64,000 nucleotides of DNA from an uncultured Porphyromonadaceae bacterium (lineage in GTDB: Bacteria > Bacteroidota > Bacteroidia > Bacteroidales > Muribaculaceae): positions 124,001 to 188,000 of the forward strand of contig CANOLV010000001.1 in NCBI GenBank assembly GCA_947567425.1, given 5' to 3'. Each line of letters begins with the position of its first letter. Positions within the stretch are counted from its first letter, which is position 1. Below, in pieces: positions 1-9,400 of this stretch. Position numbers and translations under genes: made by a program. The notes beneath the pieces were generated by a model. That model searched no databases. It saw only the letters and a list, made by a program, of their open reading frames with translations, and had not been told where the DNA came from.

Positions 1-654
1 TGGCGCGAGACATGGCTTGTCGAGACCAACCACGATCTATGCTATGCACGTTCACGCGACAACGGCATGACGTGGGAACGGTCGGACGGTACTCCGTACC
101 AACTCCCCATAAACCAGACCAACGCCGAATATGCATGGCGCATACCCCAGAACTCCGAGCTAATCAACCAGACCAGCATGTGTACCGACACCGCCGGCAA
201 TCCGTACATAGCCACATATTGGCGCGACGCTGACAGCGACGTGCCGCAATACCGGCTCGTATGGCACGACGGCGAAAAGTGGCAGTCGCGGCAGGTGGGC
301 GAGCGCACGCAACCCTTCTCGCTCTCAGGAGGAGGCACAAAGATGATACCCATAGCACGTCCGCGGATGGCGGTCGACGGCGACGACATATTCTATCTGA
401 TGCGCGATGCCGAACGTGGAGGCAAGGTGTCGCTGGCCCATACCTCGGAAGGAGCCGACGGCGAATGGACCATCACCGATCTGACCGACTTCTCCGTAGA
501 CGCCTGGGAGCCTTCGATCGACACCGAACTCTGGAAACATGGACACCGGCTCCACGTGTTCGTTCAGCCTACGGTACAAGGCGACGGCGAGACCACGATC
601 AAAAACGGTCCCAAACCGATCTATGTGCTTGAAATAGAAAAATCACCCATCTAA
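1..654 (+). CDS. BNR-repeat family protein (BNR_4-like), 5' end missing
   Basis: The reading frame is open from the first base of the window and ends at TAA 652-654, so only the last 217 codons are present. The visible part has the repeated Asp/Trp-rich blade pattern of BNR/sialidase-like propellers, for example the ARSRDNGMTWERSDG segment, an Asp-box-type turn. It best resembles the BNR_4 family of secreted polysaccharide-associated proteins. It lies 24 bp upstream of a GH51 gene on the same strand, which suggests a shared carbohydrate-utilisation transcript. The signal peptide and catalytic or binding residues would lie upstream and cannot be seen. Whether it is a lyase, hydrolase or binding protein is open. 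Confidence 0.62.
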   Translation, partial: WRETWLVETNHDLCYARSRDNGMTWERSDGTPYQLPINQTNAEYAWRIPQNSELINQTSMCTDTAGNPYIATYWRDADSDVPQYRLVWHDGEKWQSRQVGERTQPFSLSGGGTKMIPIARPRMAVDGDDIFYLMRDAERGGKVSLAHTSEGADGEWTITDLTDFSVDAWEPSIDTELWKHGHRLHVFVQPTVQGDGETTIKNGPKPIYVLEIEKSPI

Positions 655-678
655 CTAATAACCAATTATTACTATCCA

Positions 679-3192
679 ATGAAATTAAAACATCTGACAC
701 CATTACTACTATTGCCCGCAATAGCCTTAGTACAGTGCAAACCAAACGGGACGAATGCCGGCACCGACAACCATGCCACACTCCCCGACAGTGTGGACAT
801 GCTCGCTTATTCCGCGGCCAACGGCACTACCGGACTCCGCCTTGCCTGGCGCTCCGACGCCAACGCCGACTGGCACAAGATAGGGCCGAACTATAACTTC
901 GTAAACTCCGACTTCGGTCCTTGGGGAAGCCACAAAAAGATGTTCAATCCCTCGCTGACACGCAACGACGACGGTTCATGGACCGCCGCATGGATCGCCG
1001 ACACCACCGGTGCGGTACTCGCCACCGTGTCGTCGCCCGACTTGAAGGAATGGCGTTCGCAACGCTACGAAATGACCCCCTCGGCTGAACGCTCGGCCTC
1101 GACCATGTATGTAGTCGACGGCGACACCGTCAAGGGAAATGTCATCAAAGTACCGGGCGTATTGATAAACGACCTTGAACTTTTCACCAGCCAGCGCAAT
1201 GCCCTCGGCAAGCTTTACGGCGAACGCATGAAAGACGACGCCGAGCGGTTTGCCGGACTTGAGTCGCCGACCTACGTGATCAAAGCCCGTCCGTCGAAAG
1301 CCTACCCCATCACCGACAAACTTATGGGAATATTCTTCGAGGACATCAACTACGCGGCAGACGGTGGACTCTACGCCGAACTTGTACAGAACCGCGACTT
1401 TGAGTATGCACCTACCGACCGAGGCAATGACAGCAACTGGAACTCGATGACAGCATGGACCGTAGAAGGCGACGCCAAACACTCCATCAAGACCGAGAAC
1501 CCCATCCACGCCAACAATCCCCACTACATAAGCCTCGAGCTTGAAAAGCCGGGAACCACTCTGTCAAACAGCGGCTTTGACGGCATACCCGTAAAAGCCG
1601 GAGAGACTTACGACCTGTCGATGCGCCTCCGCACCTCGGCCGACTCTAAGATCAATGTCAGCCTGACCGACACCACCGGCACCACCGTGGCCTCAGCCGT
1701 CATCGACGTAAAGGGTGCTGCCGGATGGCAGACAGTAGATGCCTCGATGACACCGCAGAACGCATGCACTGAGACGGTGCTCAACATCACCCCCGAGACT
1801 GCCGGCACATATGACATCGACTTAGTGTCGCTCTTCCCCCGCAACACCTTCAAAGGCCGCAAGAACGGCCTGCGCCAGGATCTGGCCCAGACTCTGGCCG
1901 ACCTCAAGCCCCAATTCGTGCGCTTCCCCGGCGGATGCGTGGCCCACGGCAACGGAGTTGACAACATCTATGACTGGAAAGGCTCCATCGGACCTCTCGA
2001 AGCACGCAAACCGCTCAGCAACCTGTGGGGATACCACCAGACCCGCGGACTCGGCTACCACGAATACTTCCTCTTCTGCGAAGACATCGATGCCGAACCG
2101 CTCCCAGTGCTTGCCGCCGGCGTACCGTGCCAGAACTCAGGCCGAGAGGCCCATCACTCCCACGATGCCTTGACCACGAAAGGCCAGCAGTGCGGAGTGC
2201 CGATGGAAGAGATGGACGCATACATACAGGACGTGCTTGACCTCATCGAATATGCCAACGGAGGCGTCAACACCAAATGGGGAGCCAAGCGTGCCGAAGC
2301 CGGACATCCCGCACCCTTCAACCTGAAATATATCGGCATCGGAAACGAGGACATGATCACGGAGGTGTTCGTGCCCAGATTCAAGATGATCTACGACGCC
2401 GTACAGAAAGCCCACCCGGAAGTGACCGTCGTAGGCACCGTGGGTCCGTTCTATGAAGGAACCGACTACGAGGAAGGTTGGAAACTCGCCGAAGAACTTA
2501 ACATACCCATCGTTGACGAACACTACTACGTGGCTCCGGGATGGTATATCTATAATCAGGACTATTACGACGATTACCGCCGAAACGCCACCAAGGTATA
2601 TCTCGGCGAATATGCATCGCACCGTCCTGACCGAAAGAGCACCATCGAGACTGCCCTTTCCGAGGCCCTCTATCTCGCCTCTGTAGAACGCAACGGCGAC
2701 GTAGTAGAGATGACTTCATACGCCCCGCTGTTGGCCAAGGACAACCACACTCAGTGGACCCCCGACCTGATCTACTTCAACAACAACGAGATACGCCCCA
2801 CTGTCGACTACTACGTGCAGCAACTCTACGGACAGAACGCCGGAACTACCTACGTGCCTGCCCGTACATACATACCCGAATGGACTGCCTCCGACAAGGA
2901 CCACTCCAAGGCTGAAGTGCGCCTCGGATCGTCGATCGTCCGCGACGAAGCCACCGGCGACTATATCGTGAAGATAGCCAACCTTCTGCCGGTCAGCGCA
3001 TCGACCCTCGTCGACCTGTGCGATATCCAGGGAATAGCCGACGGCGAAGTCTCTGGCTGGGAACTTTCGGGCGACTATGACGACACCGAAGCACGCCCCG
3101 TAGAGACCTCGGCAAAAGTAGTGTCAGGCAAAATAGCCAAGACACTCCCCGCCTACTCCTTCACAGTGCTCCGCATCCCCGCAAAGAAATAA
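679..3192 (+). CDS. Alpha-L-arabinofuranosidase, GH51 lipoprotein
   Basis: An 837-residue exported lipoprotein: a hydrophobic N-terminus ends in a lipobox at ALVQC. The segment at about 35-165 resembles one or two propeller blades of GH43/GH32 type. It is followed by the start of the GH51 domain (KLMGIFFEDINYAADGG), a carbohydrate-binding-like beta-sandwich at roughly 265-390, and then the (beta/alpha)8 barrel. The acid/base Glu is residue 557 in GIGNED and the nucleophile is Glu644 in YLGEYA, matching GH51 retaining arabinofuranosidases. It should release terminal arabinofuranose from arabinan or arabinoxylan at the cell surface or in the periplasm. The neighbouring BNR gene is probably co-transcribed. 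The GH51 call is firm; the exact glycan is not known. Confidence 0.9.
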   Translation: MKLKHLTPLLLLPAIALVQCKPNGTNAGTDNHATLPDSVDMLAYSAANGTTGLRLAWRSDANADWHKIGPNYNFVNSDFGPWGSHKKMFNPSLTRNDDGSWTAAWIADTTGAVLATVSSPDLKEWRSQRYEMTPSAERSASTMYVVDGDTVKGNVIKVPGVLINDLELFTSQRNALGKLYGERMKDDAERFAGLESPTYVIKARPSKAYPITDKLMGIFFEDINYAADGGLYAELVQNRDFEYAPTDRGNDSNWNSMTAWTVEGDAKHSIKTENPIHANNPHYISLELEKPGTTLSNSGFDGIPVKAGETYDLSMRLRTSADSKINVSLTDTTGTTVASAVIDVKGAAGWQTVDASMTPQNACTETVLNITPETAGTYDIDLVSLFPRNTFKGRKNGLRQDLAQTLADLKPQFVRFPGGCVAHGNGVDNIYDWKGSIGPLEARKPLSNLWGYHQTRGLGYHEYFLFCEDIDAEPLPVLAAGVPCQNSGREAHHSHDALTTKGQQCGVPMEEMDAYIQDVLDLIEYANGGVNTKWGAKRAEAGHPAPFNLKYIGIGNEDMITEVFVPRFKMIYDAVQKAHPEVTVVGTVGPFYEGTDYEEGWKLAEELNIPIVDEHYYVAPGWYIYNQDYYDDYRRNATKVYLGEYASHRPDRKSTIETALSEALYLASVERNGDVVEMTSYAPLLAKDNHTQWTPDLIYFNNNEIRPTVDYYVQQLYGQNAGTTYVPARTYIPEWTASDKDHSKAEVRLGSSIVRDEATGDYIVKIANLLPVSASTLVDLCDIQGIADGEVSGWELSGDYDDTEARPVETSAKVVSGKIAKTLPAYSFTVLRIPAKK

Positions 3193-3216
3193 AGACTCTG
3201 CGGGTATACCAACCAA

Positions 3217-3259
3217 TAAAAAGCGGCAAAGCGGTTCTACATACCGTTTTGTCGTTTTT
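3217..3259 (+). terminator. Intrinsic terminator after the GH51 gene
   Basis: A 12-bp stem (3224-3235 with 3243-3254, two G-U pairs) has a 7-nt loop and is followed by five T at 3255-3259. An A-tract precedes it, so it may also work in reverse. It closes the BNR-GH51 transcript and separates it from the rel promoter. Confidence 0.8.
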
Positions 3260-3389
3260 GCATATCTATGGTATTGAATTTCTCCGACGCAATCCACATA
3301 TCCAGTATTTAAATAGAATTGCGCGTGGTCAGCCATTAAAATCAACGGTTTTTTAGAGTCCGGGTGGAAAGATTCTGCATTTTTTTTAT

Positions 3390-3397
3390 TAAGTTTG
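3390..3397 (+). promoter_or_regulatory. -7 promoter element upstream of rel
   Basis: TAAGTTTG matches the Bacteroidota -7 consensus TAnnTTTG and lies 26 bp before the ATG at 3424. No clear -33 TTTG is present. The site argues against the in-frame ATG at 3364, which would lie upstream of the promoter. Confidence 0.6.
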
Positions 3398-3423
3398 TGG
3401 TTCGCTACCAAATATCGCGGAAT

Positions 3424-5670
3424 ATGTCAACAGAAGAATGCATCAAGATGACCCCGGAAGAGGAGGCACGATTAATCGACGCTGAGTTCCAAGATCTGCT
3501 AAACGGCTATCTTTCAAGCAATCACCGGAAGAAAGTCGAGATGATCGAACGCGCCTTCAGCTTTGCCCGCGAAGCCCACAAGGGCATTCGCCGCCGCTCG
3601 GGGGAGCCGTATATACTCCACCCTATCGCCGTGGCCAAAATAGCCAACCAGGAGATCGGCCTCGGCTCCACGTCGATATGCGCCGCCCTGCTGCACGACG
3701 TGGTCGAGGATACCGAATATACCGTCGAGGACATCGAACAGCACTTCGGCAAGAAGATAGCGCAACTCGTTGCCGGACTCACCAAGATATCTGGCGGAAT
3801 ATTCGGCGACAAGGCTTCGGCTCAAGCCGAGAATTTCCGAAAGCTTCTGCTCACCATGAGCGAGGATATCCGCGTGGTGCTGCTGAAGATGGCCGACCGT
3901 CTGCACAACATGCGGACACTTGGCTCCATGGCTCCTAACAAACAGTTCAAAATTGCCGGCGAGACTCTCTACATCTATGCCCCTCTGGCCCACCGGCTCG
4001 GACTTTTCGCGATAAAGACCGAACTGGAGGACTTAAGCTTCAAATATGAGCATCCGGGAGCATACGCACGCATCACCGACCAGATCCGCGAGTCGGAGTC
4101 GCGGAGAGCATCGGTCTACAACGACTTTTCGCAGCCCATAAAGGACAAACTCAACGAGATGGGGCTGAAGTACGAGGCAAAAGCCCGCCTGAAATCCGTC
4201 TACTCCATCTGGCGCAAGATGGAGACCAAGCGCATCCCCTTCGAGGAGGTCTACGACCTTTATGCCATGAGGATCATATTCGACTGTCCCGACCAATCAA
4301 AGGAGAAGGCCATCTGCTGGCAGATATACGCCGCCATCACCGACCTCTACCGCCTGCATCCGGAACGCACACGCGACTGGATCAGCAATCCGAAGGCCAA
4401 CGGTTACCAGGCCCTGCACCTCACGGTGATGGGTCCCGACGGCAACTGGATAGAGGTGCAGATACGCTCACGCCGGATGGACGAAATAGCCGAACTCGGA
4501 TTCGCCGCCCACTGGAAATACAAAATCGGCGAAGGAGAGGAAGAGTCGGAACTAAGCGCATGGCTGTCCACCATAAAGGACATACTTGAAGATCCCGAAC
4601 CAAACGCCATCGACTTTCTCGACACGCTTAAGCTGAACCTGTTCTCGTCGGAGATAGTGGTGTTTACCCCAAAAGGCGAACTTATGACCCTCCCGAACAA
4701 TGCCACAGTGCTCGACGTGGCATTTGAACTGCATTCCGAGATAGGCATGCACTGCATAGCCGGAAAGGTCAACCATAGGCTCGTGCCGTTGAGCCACCGA
4801 CTGCAGTCGGGCGACCAGGTGGAGGTGCTGACCTCACAGTCACAGTCGCCAAAACCGGAATGGGTCAATTTTCTGGCCACGGCCAAAGCCCGCACACGTC
4901 TGCGTGCACTTATGCGCAAGGAGATGCATCCGGTGATCGAACGAGGCAAGCAGATATATGAGAAATTCCTGTCGGACAACAATATCACCGAGACCAACGA
5001 GACATTCACAAAGATGCTCGGCAACATGAAGTTCGAGAACCGCGACGACCTGTTCGCCGCTTTGGGCAACAACGAGACAGTCATCCCCGAATACATGCCG
5101 AAGCTTCTGCGTCAGACCTCCAACCGTTCACTGTTTTCCAAGATTCTCAGACCTCTGAAGGGGAACAAAGCTTCCCAGCAAGAACAGGCTCCACTGAAAA
5201 AAGAGCCGATAAACATGAAAGAGACCTATATCCTGCACTGCGACGAGGACGGAGGCAACAGCAACTTCAAACTGTGCGACTGCTGCAAGCCTATTCCCGG
5301 CGACGACGTGATGGGATGGGTCAACAACGACGGCGACGTCGAACTCCATTCGCTGACATGTCCGAGGGCGTCCGTCCTTAAGGCAAGTTTCGGGAAACGC
5401 ATCCTCAACACCGCCTGGGCATCGGAGAAAGGCTCATTCCCGGCCAATATCCGAATCGAAGGCATCGACCGCATGGGAATCCTGCAGGAGATCATACAGA
5501 TGATATCCATGCACCTGTCAATCAACATCCGCCGGCTTGACATCGAGGCCGAGGCCGAAGTGTTTCACGGCGACCTGGCAGTGATGGTAAACGACACTAA
5601 AGTGGTCACCGACCTGTGCAATAAATTAAAAGCCATACGCGGTGTGCAGCGTGCCGCCAGAGTCAGCTGA
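3424..5670 (+). CDS. rel: Bifunctional Rel/SpoT-family (p)ppGpp synthetase/hydrolase
   Basis: A 748-residue long-form Rel protein. The N-terminal HD hydrolase domain carries the metal-binding His91-Asp92 in HDVVEDT. The synthetase domain follows, with the GYQALH motif at about 327 and a VQIR substrate-binding segment; then come a TGS domain at about 410-470, a conserved Cys-containing region (CDCCKPIPGDD) and a C-terminal ACT domain at about 670-745. Both catalytic halves look intact, so it should make and degrade ppGpp. I chose ATG 3424 because the -7 box at 3390 lies upstream of it and the MSTEE start fits the family. A 7TM-HD phosphodiesterase follows 28 bp downstream, placing two nucleotide-messenger enzymes in one transcript. 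Confidence 0.93.
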   Translation: MSTEECIKMTPEEEARLIDAEFQDLLNGYLSSNHRKKVEMIERAFSFAREAHKGIRRRSGEPYILHPIAVAKIANQEIGLGSTSICAALLHDVVEDTEYTVEDIEQHFGKKIAQLVAGLTKISGGIFGDKASAQAENFRKLLLTMSEDIRVVLLKMADRLHNMRTLGSMAPNKQFKIAGETLYIYAPLAHRLGLFAIKTELEDLSFKYEHPGAYARITDQIRESESRRASVYNDFSQPIKDKLNEMGLKYEAKARLKSVYSIWRKMETKRIPFEEVYDLYAMRIIFDCPDQSKEKAICWQIYAAITDLYRLHPERTRDWISNPKANGYQALHLTVMGPDGNWIEVQIRSRRMDEIAELGFAAHWKYKIGEGEEESELSAWLSTIKDILEDPEPNAIDFLDTLKLNLFSSEIVVFTPKGELMTLPNNATVLDVAFELHSEIGMHCIAGKVNHRLVPLSHRLQSGDQVEVLTSQSQSPKPEWVNFLATAKARTRLRALMRKEMHPVIERGKQIYEKFLSDNNITETNETFTKMLGNMKFENRDDLFAALGNNETVIPEYMPKLLRQTSNRSLFSKILRPLKGNKASQQEQAPLKKEPINMKETYILHCDEDGGNSNFKLCDCCKPIPGDDVMGWVNNDGDVELHSLTCPRASVLKASFGKRILNTAWASEKGSFPANIRIEGIDRMGILQEIIQMISMHLSINIRRLDIEAEAEVFHGDLAVMVNDTKVVTDLCNKLKAIRGVQRAARVS

Positions 5671-5698
5671 CCCACCGTCAATCTACTAATACACAGTT

Positions 5699-7774
5699 AT
5701 GAAAGAGCTATTCTCCAGATATTACCTGCTGCGTGCCGCGCTGTTTGTGGTGTGCGCCACTGTGGCAGTGTGGCTCCTGCCTAAAAAGGGAGCCAATTCC
5801 TACAACTACGAGATGAACAAACCGTGGGCCTACTCACTGCTGACCGCCCCCACCGACATGCCCATTTACCTCGATTCGCTGAGCGCCCGCACCGTACGCG
5901 ACAGCATCGACAGGGAATTCCGGCCGGTATATGTGCGCGACATCAACATCGAGAAGTCGGCCATCGCCGCCTATGCCACCCGCGTCAACTCGACTCCGGA
6001 TCTGGGACTCACACCCCAGGAACGCAACAAACTCATAACCGCCCTGAGAAAATTTCTCGAAGACGGAATTGTGGATCAGGACACCTACCAGCAGATCAAA
6101 TCAAACCATCTGAAGGAGGTACGGTTCATCCACGACAACACGGCCATCTCGATTCCCACCGACAACTATCTGTCGGCCCGCGAGGCCTACACCGAGCTTG
6201 ACAGCATATTCGCCGACGAACATTTCCGCAAAGCGATAGAAAAGACGGCTTTCTCCCAGTTCCTGGTGCCGACTGTGGTAAGGGACACCCTCGCCACCGC
6301 AAGGCTATACGAAGATATGCTTCAGAAAGCCATGGCACCAAGAGGAGTGATCCAGCAGGGGGAACGCATCATCGACCGCGGCGACATAGTCACACCCGAA
6401 CTATATTCACTTCTGCAGACTTATGAGCGCATCTCCGGACAGAAATCGTCCAATCAGGTCGACCGCCACCACTACCCCGTGCTCGGGCAGATATTCTACG
6501 TAGTGCTTATTTTCGCGGCCCTCTACATGTTCCTCTATCTGTTCAGGTCGAGAATCTTTACCAACGACCGCTCCCTCGGATTCGTCATGCTCCTCGTCAC
6601 AGGCTTCCTGATCCTGGCCTTCGCCATGAACGACACCATCAGATGCGGCCTGTATATGGTGCCGTTCACCATACTGCCCATACTCTTAGTGGTGTTCTTC
6701 GACGGACGCACCGCCTTCTTCGTATATATGGTCGAAGTGCTGCTCTGCGGCATGGTGGCCACATTCCCGCTCGAATTCATATTCGTGCAGTGGATAGCGG
6801 GCGTCGTTGCCATATCGTCGCTTAAAGAGCTCAACCGCAGGTCGCAGCTCGTCCGGTCGGCCCTGTTCATCTTCCTGGCCTACTGCATGGCTTATGCGGC
6901 GGTGGAAATCCTTCAGGCCGGCACACTGGACAAGATCAGCACCCGTATGTTCGGAGCCTTCGGCATCAACGGCATCCTCATCTCATTCGCTTACTTCATG
7001 GTGTTTTTGGCGGAAAAGATGTTCGGCTTCACTTCAGCCGTCACATTGGTCGAACTCAACGACGTGAACAACCCCGTACTGCGCGAACTTTCGCGTGAAT
7101 GCCCCGGCACCTTCCAGCATTCCATGCAGGTGAGCAATCTCGCTTCGGAAGCAGCCCACCGCATCGGAGCGAATGTGCAGCTCGTCCGTACCGGAGCGCT
7201 ATACCACGACATCGGCAAGATCGACAATCCGGCATTCTTCACCGAAAATCAGCACGGTGTCAATCCCCACGATGCACTTAACCCCATACAGAGCGCAAGG
7301 ATAGTCATAGGCCACGTCACCGGCGGACTTAAACGCGCCGACAAGATGAAGCTTCCGGAGGTGATCAAGGACTTCATATCACAGCACCACGGCCATGGGA
7401 AAGCAAAATATTTCTACAATACTTACTGCAATGCCCATCCGGGCGAGAATGTCGACGCCGAGGCGTTTACATATCCCGGCCCCAACCCTCAGACCAAGGA
7501 GACCTCCATACTGATGATGGCCGACGCGGTCGAAGCCGCCTCACGCTCCCTGAAAGAGCATACCGTGGAGTCAATCACCACGCTGGTCAACAGAATCATC
7601 GACGGACAGATAGCCGACGGACTGCATGATGAATCTCCGATCTCGTTCCGCGACGTAAACATCATCAAACAGTCGTTCATCGAACGGCTGCGCACCATGT
7701 ACCATGCCCGTATACAATATCCCGAACTCAACACCGGCACATCCAAAGAGGAGGAGCCGACTGATAAAGATTAA
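5699..7774 (+). CDS. 7TM-HD membrane phosphodiesterase (PgpH-type)
   Basis: A 691-residue protein with one N-terminal transmembrane helix, a large extracytoplasmic 7TMR-HDED domain (about 35-255), seven membrane helices (about 265-470) and a cytoplasmic HD domain with His503-Asp504 in HDIGKID. This architecture is that of the PgpH family, which hydrolyses cyclic di-AMP in Firmicutes; the same substrate is inferred here, not shown. The second conserved histidine cluster (SQHHGHGK) is present, so the site looks active. It lies 28 bp behind rel and 11 bp before the next gene, suggesting one operon linking ppGpp and cyclic-dinucleotide turnover. Confidence 0.85.
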   Translation: MKELFSRYYLLRAALFVVCATVAVWLLPKKGANSYNYEMNKPWAYSLLTAPTDMPIYLDSLSARTVRDSIDREFRPVYVRDINIEKSAIAAYATRVNSTPDLGLTPQERNKLITALRKFLEDGIVDQDTYQQIKSNHLKEVRFIHDNTAISIPTDNYLSAREAYTELDSIFADEHFRKAIEKTAFSQFLVPTVVRDTLATARLYEDMLQKAMAPRGVIQQGERIIDRGDIVTPELYSLLQTYERISGQKSSNQVDRHHYPVLGQIFYVVLIFAALYMFLYLFRSRIFTNDRSLGFVMLLVTGFLILAFAMNDTIRCGLYMVPFTILPILLVVFFDGRTAFFVYMVEVLLCGMVATFPLEFIFVQWIAGVVAISSLKELNRRSQLVRSALFIFLAYCMAYAAVEILQAGTLDKISTRMFGAFGINGILISFAYFMVFLAEKMFGFTSAVTLVELNDVNNPVLRELSRECPGTFQHSMQVSNLASEAAHRIGANVQLVRTGALYHDIGKIDNPAFFTENQHGVNPHDALNPIQSARIVIGHVTGGLKRADKMKLPEVIKDFISQHHGHGKAKYFYNTYCNAHPGENVDAEAFTYPGPNPQTKETSILMMADAVEAASRSLKEHTVESITTLVNRIIDGQIADGLHDESPISFRDVNIIKQSFIERLRTMYHARIQYPELNTGTSKEEEPTDKD

Positions 7775-7785
7775 GTTAATTTACG

Positions 7786-8304
7786 ATGATTTGGATTATT
7801 TTAGCTATTGCGCTAATGGCGTGCGGAATATGGATGTGCATACGTCCGTACGTACCTCCCATGTTGCCTGCGTATGCGGCGCTATGGCTGATCAGGATCT
7901 CGGACACGGCCACTGCTCCGACATCGCTCATGATGTCGTGGGGTATCATCGTAATCGTCTTACTGCTAATTGATTTCATCCAGCCACAAGCCATAGCCAA
8001 GGCCACAAACGGCACGGTATTTCTAACCGTAGGAGCCTTGGCCGGCACATCTGTCGGACTCATAGCCATGTCGCAGCTCGGAGTGGTCGGCGGAGCCGTA
8101 GCGGGTGTATTTTTAGGCGGTCTGGCATATTCAAGAGGCGCATCCGGACGCAGCCTTGCATTTCCATCGGTCAGATTTTTTCAGTATCTTTGCGCTAAAG
8201 GGTTCCCGATAGCAGTGACCGTCAGCCTGATCGGCGTGTGCACACTGCTTTGGATTGTCCGTAATTATCCTGCTTTTGCATTGGAGAATATGAATCTCCG
8301 CTGA
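7786..8304 (+). CDS. Small integral membrane protein, DUF456-like
   Basis: A 172-residue protein that is mostly hydrophobic, with about five membrane segments and a glycine-rich stretch (GVVGGAVAGVFLGG) like that of DUF456 proteins. It has no catalytic motif I recognise. It starts 11 bp after the phosphodiesterase gene and ends 25 bp before the next gene, so it is probably the third gene of the rel operon. The DUF456 assignment rests on hydrophobicity pattern and glycine motif only. The function is unknown. Confidence 0.6.
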   Translation: MIWIILAIALMACGIWMCIRPYVPPMLPAYAALWLIRISDTATAPTSLMMSWGIIVIVLLLIDFIQPQAIAKATNGTVFLTVGALAGTSVGLIAMSQLGVVGGAVAGVFLGGLAYSRGASGRSLAFPSVRFFQYLCAKGFPIAVTVSLIGVCTLLWIVRNYPAFALENMNLR

Positions 8305-8329
8305 TAAAAACCTCTTTTGGACCGAAGAC

Positions 8330-9061
8330 ATGAAAAGAATATCCACCATACTGATATCGATGGCATTCGCGGCTCTTGCCATGGCAGTTTTCACCTCCGG
8401 ACGGCCTGCATCGCAGAAACTTGTCCGTGAAAAGCCCGATATGGAGGCCATTAAGGCCGCCGTCAATGACCCCGCGTCGAAATACTACTACCCGAAATTG
8501 ATGAAGCAGTTCGAAGCCCGCGACACGTCGATGACCCACGACCAATTCCGCCATCTATATCTCGGCTATCTCTTTCAGGAGGACTACAATCCCTACAGAC
8601 GCAGCGAATACAGTTCGAAAGTAGAGGAGCTGTATTACCGCGACAAACATACCCATGCCGAATGCGACACCATCATACACTATGCCGAGATGTCGCTGAA
8701 AGACGACCCGTTTGACCTACGTCAGATGTCGTTTCTGATATATGCCTACCGGGAGAAGCAGAAGAACAATCTCGCCAATATATGGCAGTATAAGCTCAAC
8801 CACCTTCTCGAGGCCATAGTGTCGACAGGCACCGGAGCCGACGAAGAGAATGCATGGATAGTAATCAATCCGCAGCACGAATACAATCTGCTCAACTTCC
8901 AGGACTACATTGTCAAATCACACGAAGACCGTCCGCCATACTACGACTATATAACCGTAGAGCCGTCAGCCGACAAAAAGAACACTCCCGCAGGATTCTA
9001 CTTCAACATTCTCTATATGCTTCAGGAATATTACCGTAAATTCCCTGAGCCGAAAGAATAA
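8330..9061 (+). CDS. DUF4919 family exported protein
   Basis: A 243-residue protein with a signal peptide (MKRISTILIS onward). The body matches the Bacteroidota DUF4919 pattern: a 'YYPKLMKQF' segment, then 'HDQFRHLYLGYLFQEDYNPY', then helical repeats resembling TPR packing, and a C-terminal YFNILYML segment. The molecular role is unknown. It lies close behind the DUF456-like gene and is likely the last gene of that transcript. Length and start agree with the family. Confidence 0.75.
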   Translation: MKRISTILISMAFAALAMAVFTSGRPASQKLVREKPDMEAIKAAVNDPASKYYYPKLMKQFEARDTSMTHDQFRHLYLGYLFQEDYNPYRRSEYSSKVEELYYRDKHTHAECDTIIHYAEMSLKDDPFDLRQMSFLIYAYREKQKNNLANIWQYKLNHLLEAIVSTGTGADEENAWIVINPQHEYNLLNFQDYIVKSHEDRPPYYDYITVEPSADKKNTPAGFYFNILYMLQEYYRKFPEPKE

Positions 9062-9093
9062 GGCCCCATTCAATAGGACTACGGACAAAAAAG

Positions 9094-9119
9094 CCCGCGC
9101 CTTGGGGTATGGTCGCGGG
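9094..9119 (-). other. Weak hairpin with minus-strand T-tract
   Basis: CCCGCG (9094-9099) pairs with CGCGGG (9114-9119). Six A at 9087-9092 would give a T-tract only on the minus strand, where no gene ends. It may act as a weak end for the DUF4919 transcript, but the plus strand lacks a T-run. Confidence 0.3.
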
Positions 9120-9266
9120 ACATTTAGAAATCGGCTACATTTCGTTTTGTAGTCAGGCTTTTTTAATGAAGCCAGAAAAATACCGTTTCGTATAAGTAGA
9201 ACACCCCGGCTCTTATTTAGTTCACGCAATATGGACACATCCGGACGAAAGTTGTCCGCTCATCAT

Positions 9267-9299
9267 GTCCGATTTCGGACGTACTGTCCGAAATCGGAC
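9267..9299 (+). promoter_or_regulatory. Tandem dyads: likely enhancer sites for a sigma-54 activator
   Basis: Two perfect 14-bp dyads, GTCCGA-TT-TCGGAC (9267-9280) and GTCCGA-AA-TCGGAC (9286-9299), lie 19 bp centre to centre. A looser third pair, CGGAC/GTCCG, lies at 9242-9258. They sit roughly 75-105 bp before the predicted start of transcription, the normal place for sites of bacterial enhancer-binding proteins. No AAA+ activator gene is in the window. Confidence 0.72.
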
Positions 9300-9345
9300 A
9301 CCCTTCCAATCACGCAAATCAATAAGAATCAACACATTACGTTTT

Positions 9346-9361
9346 TGGCACGATTTTTGCT
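9346..9361 (+). promoter_or_regulatory. Sigma-54 (-24/-12) promoter of the ABC transporter operon
   Basis: TGGCACGATTTTTGCT fits the sigma-54 consensus TGGCACG-N4-TTGCW at every defined position, with the required 10 bp between the GG and the GC. Transcription should start near 9372, giving a leader of about 30 nt before ATG 9401. No TAnnTTTG box is seen, so expression probably depends on RpoN and an activator bound at the dyads upstream. Confidence 0.85.
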
Positions 9362-9400
9362 GTATTTTAATCATATATCAATGATAAATCCGACATAATT

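Noticed and set aside
4404-5096. A 230-codon minus-strand frame inside rel
   Set aside because: Serine/arginine-rich noise translation typical of an antisense frame; rel is intact on the plus strand.
9094-9119. Hairpin as the terminator of the DUF4919 gene
   Set aside because: The stem is only 6 bp with a 14-nt loop and the T-tract is on the wrong strand; kept only as a low-confidence structure.
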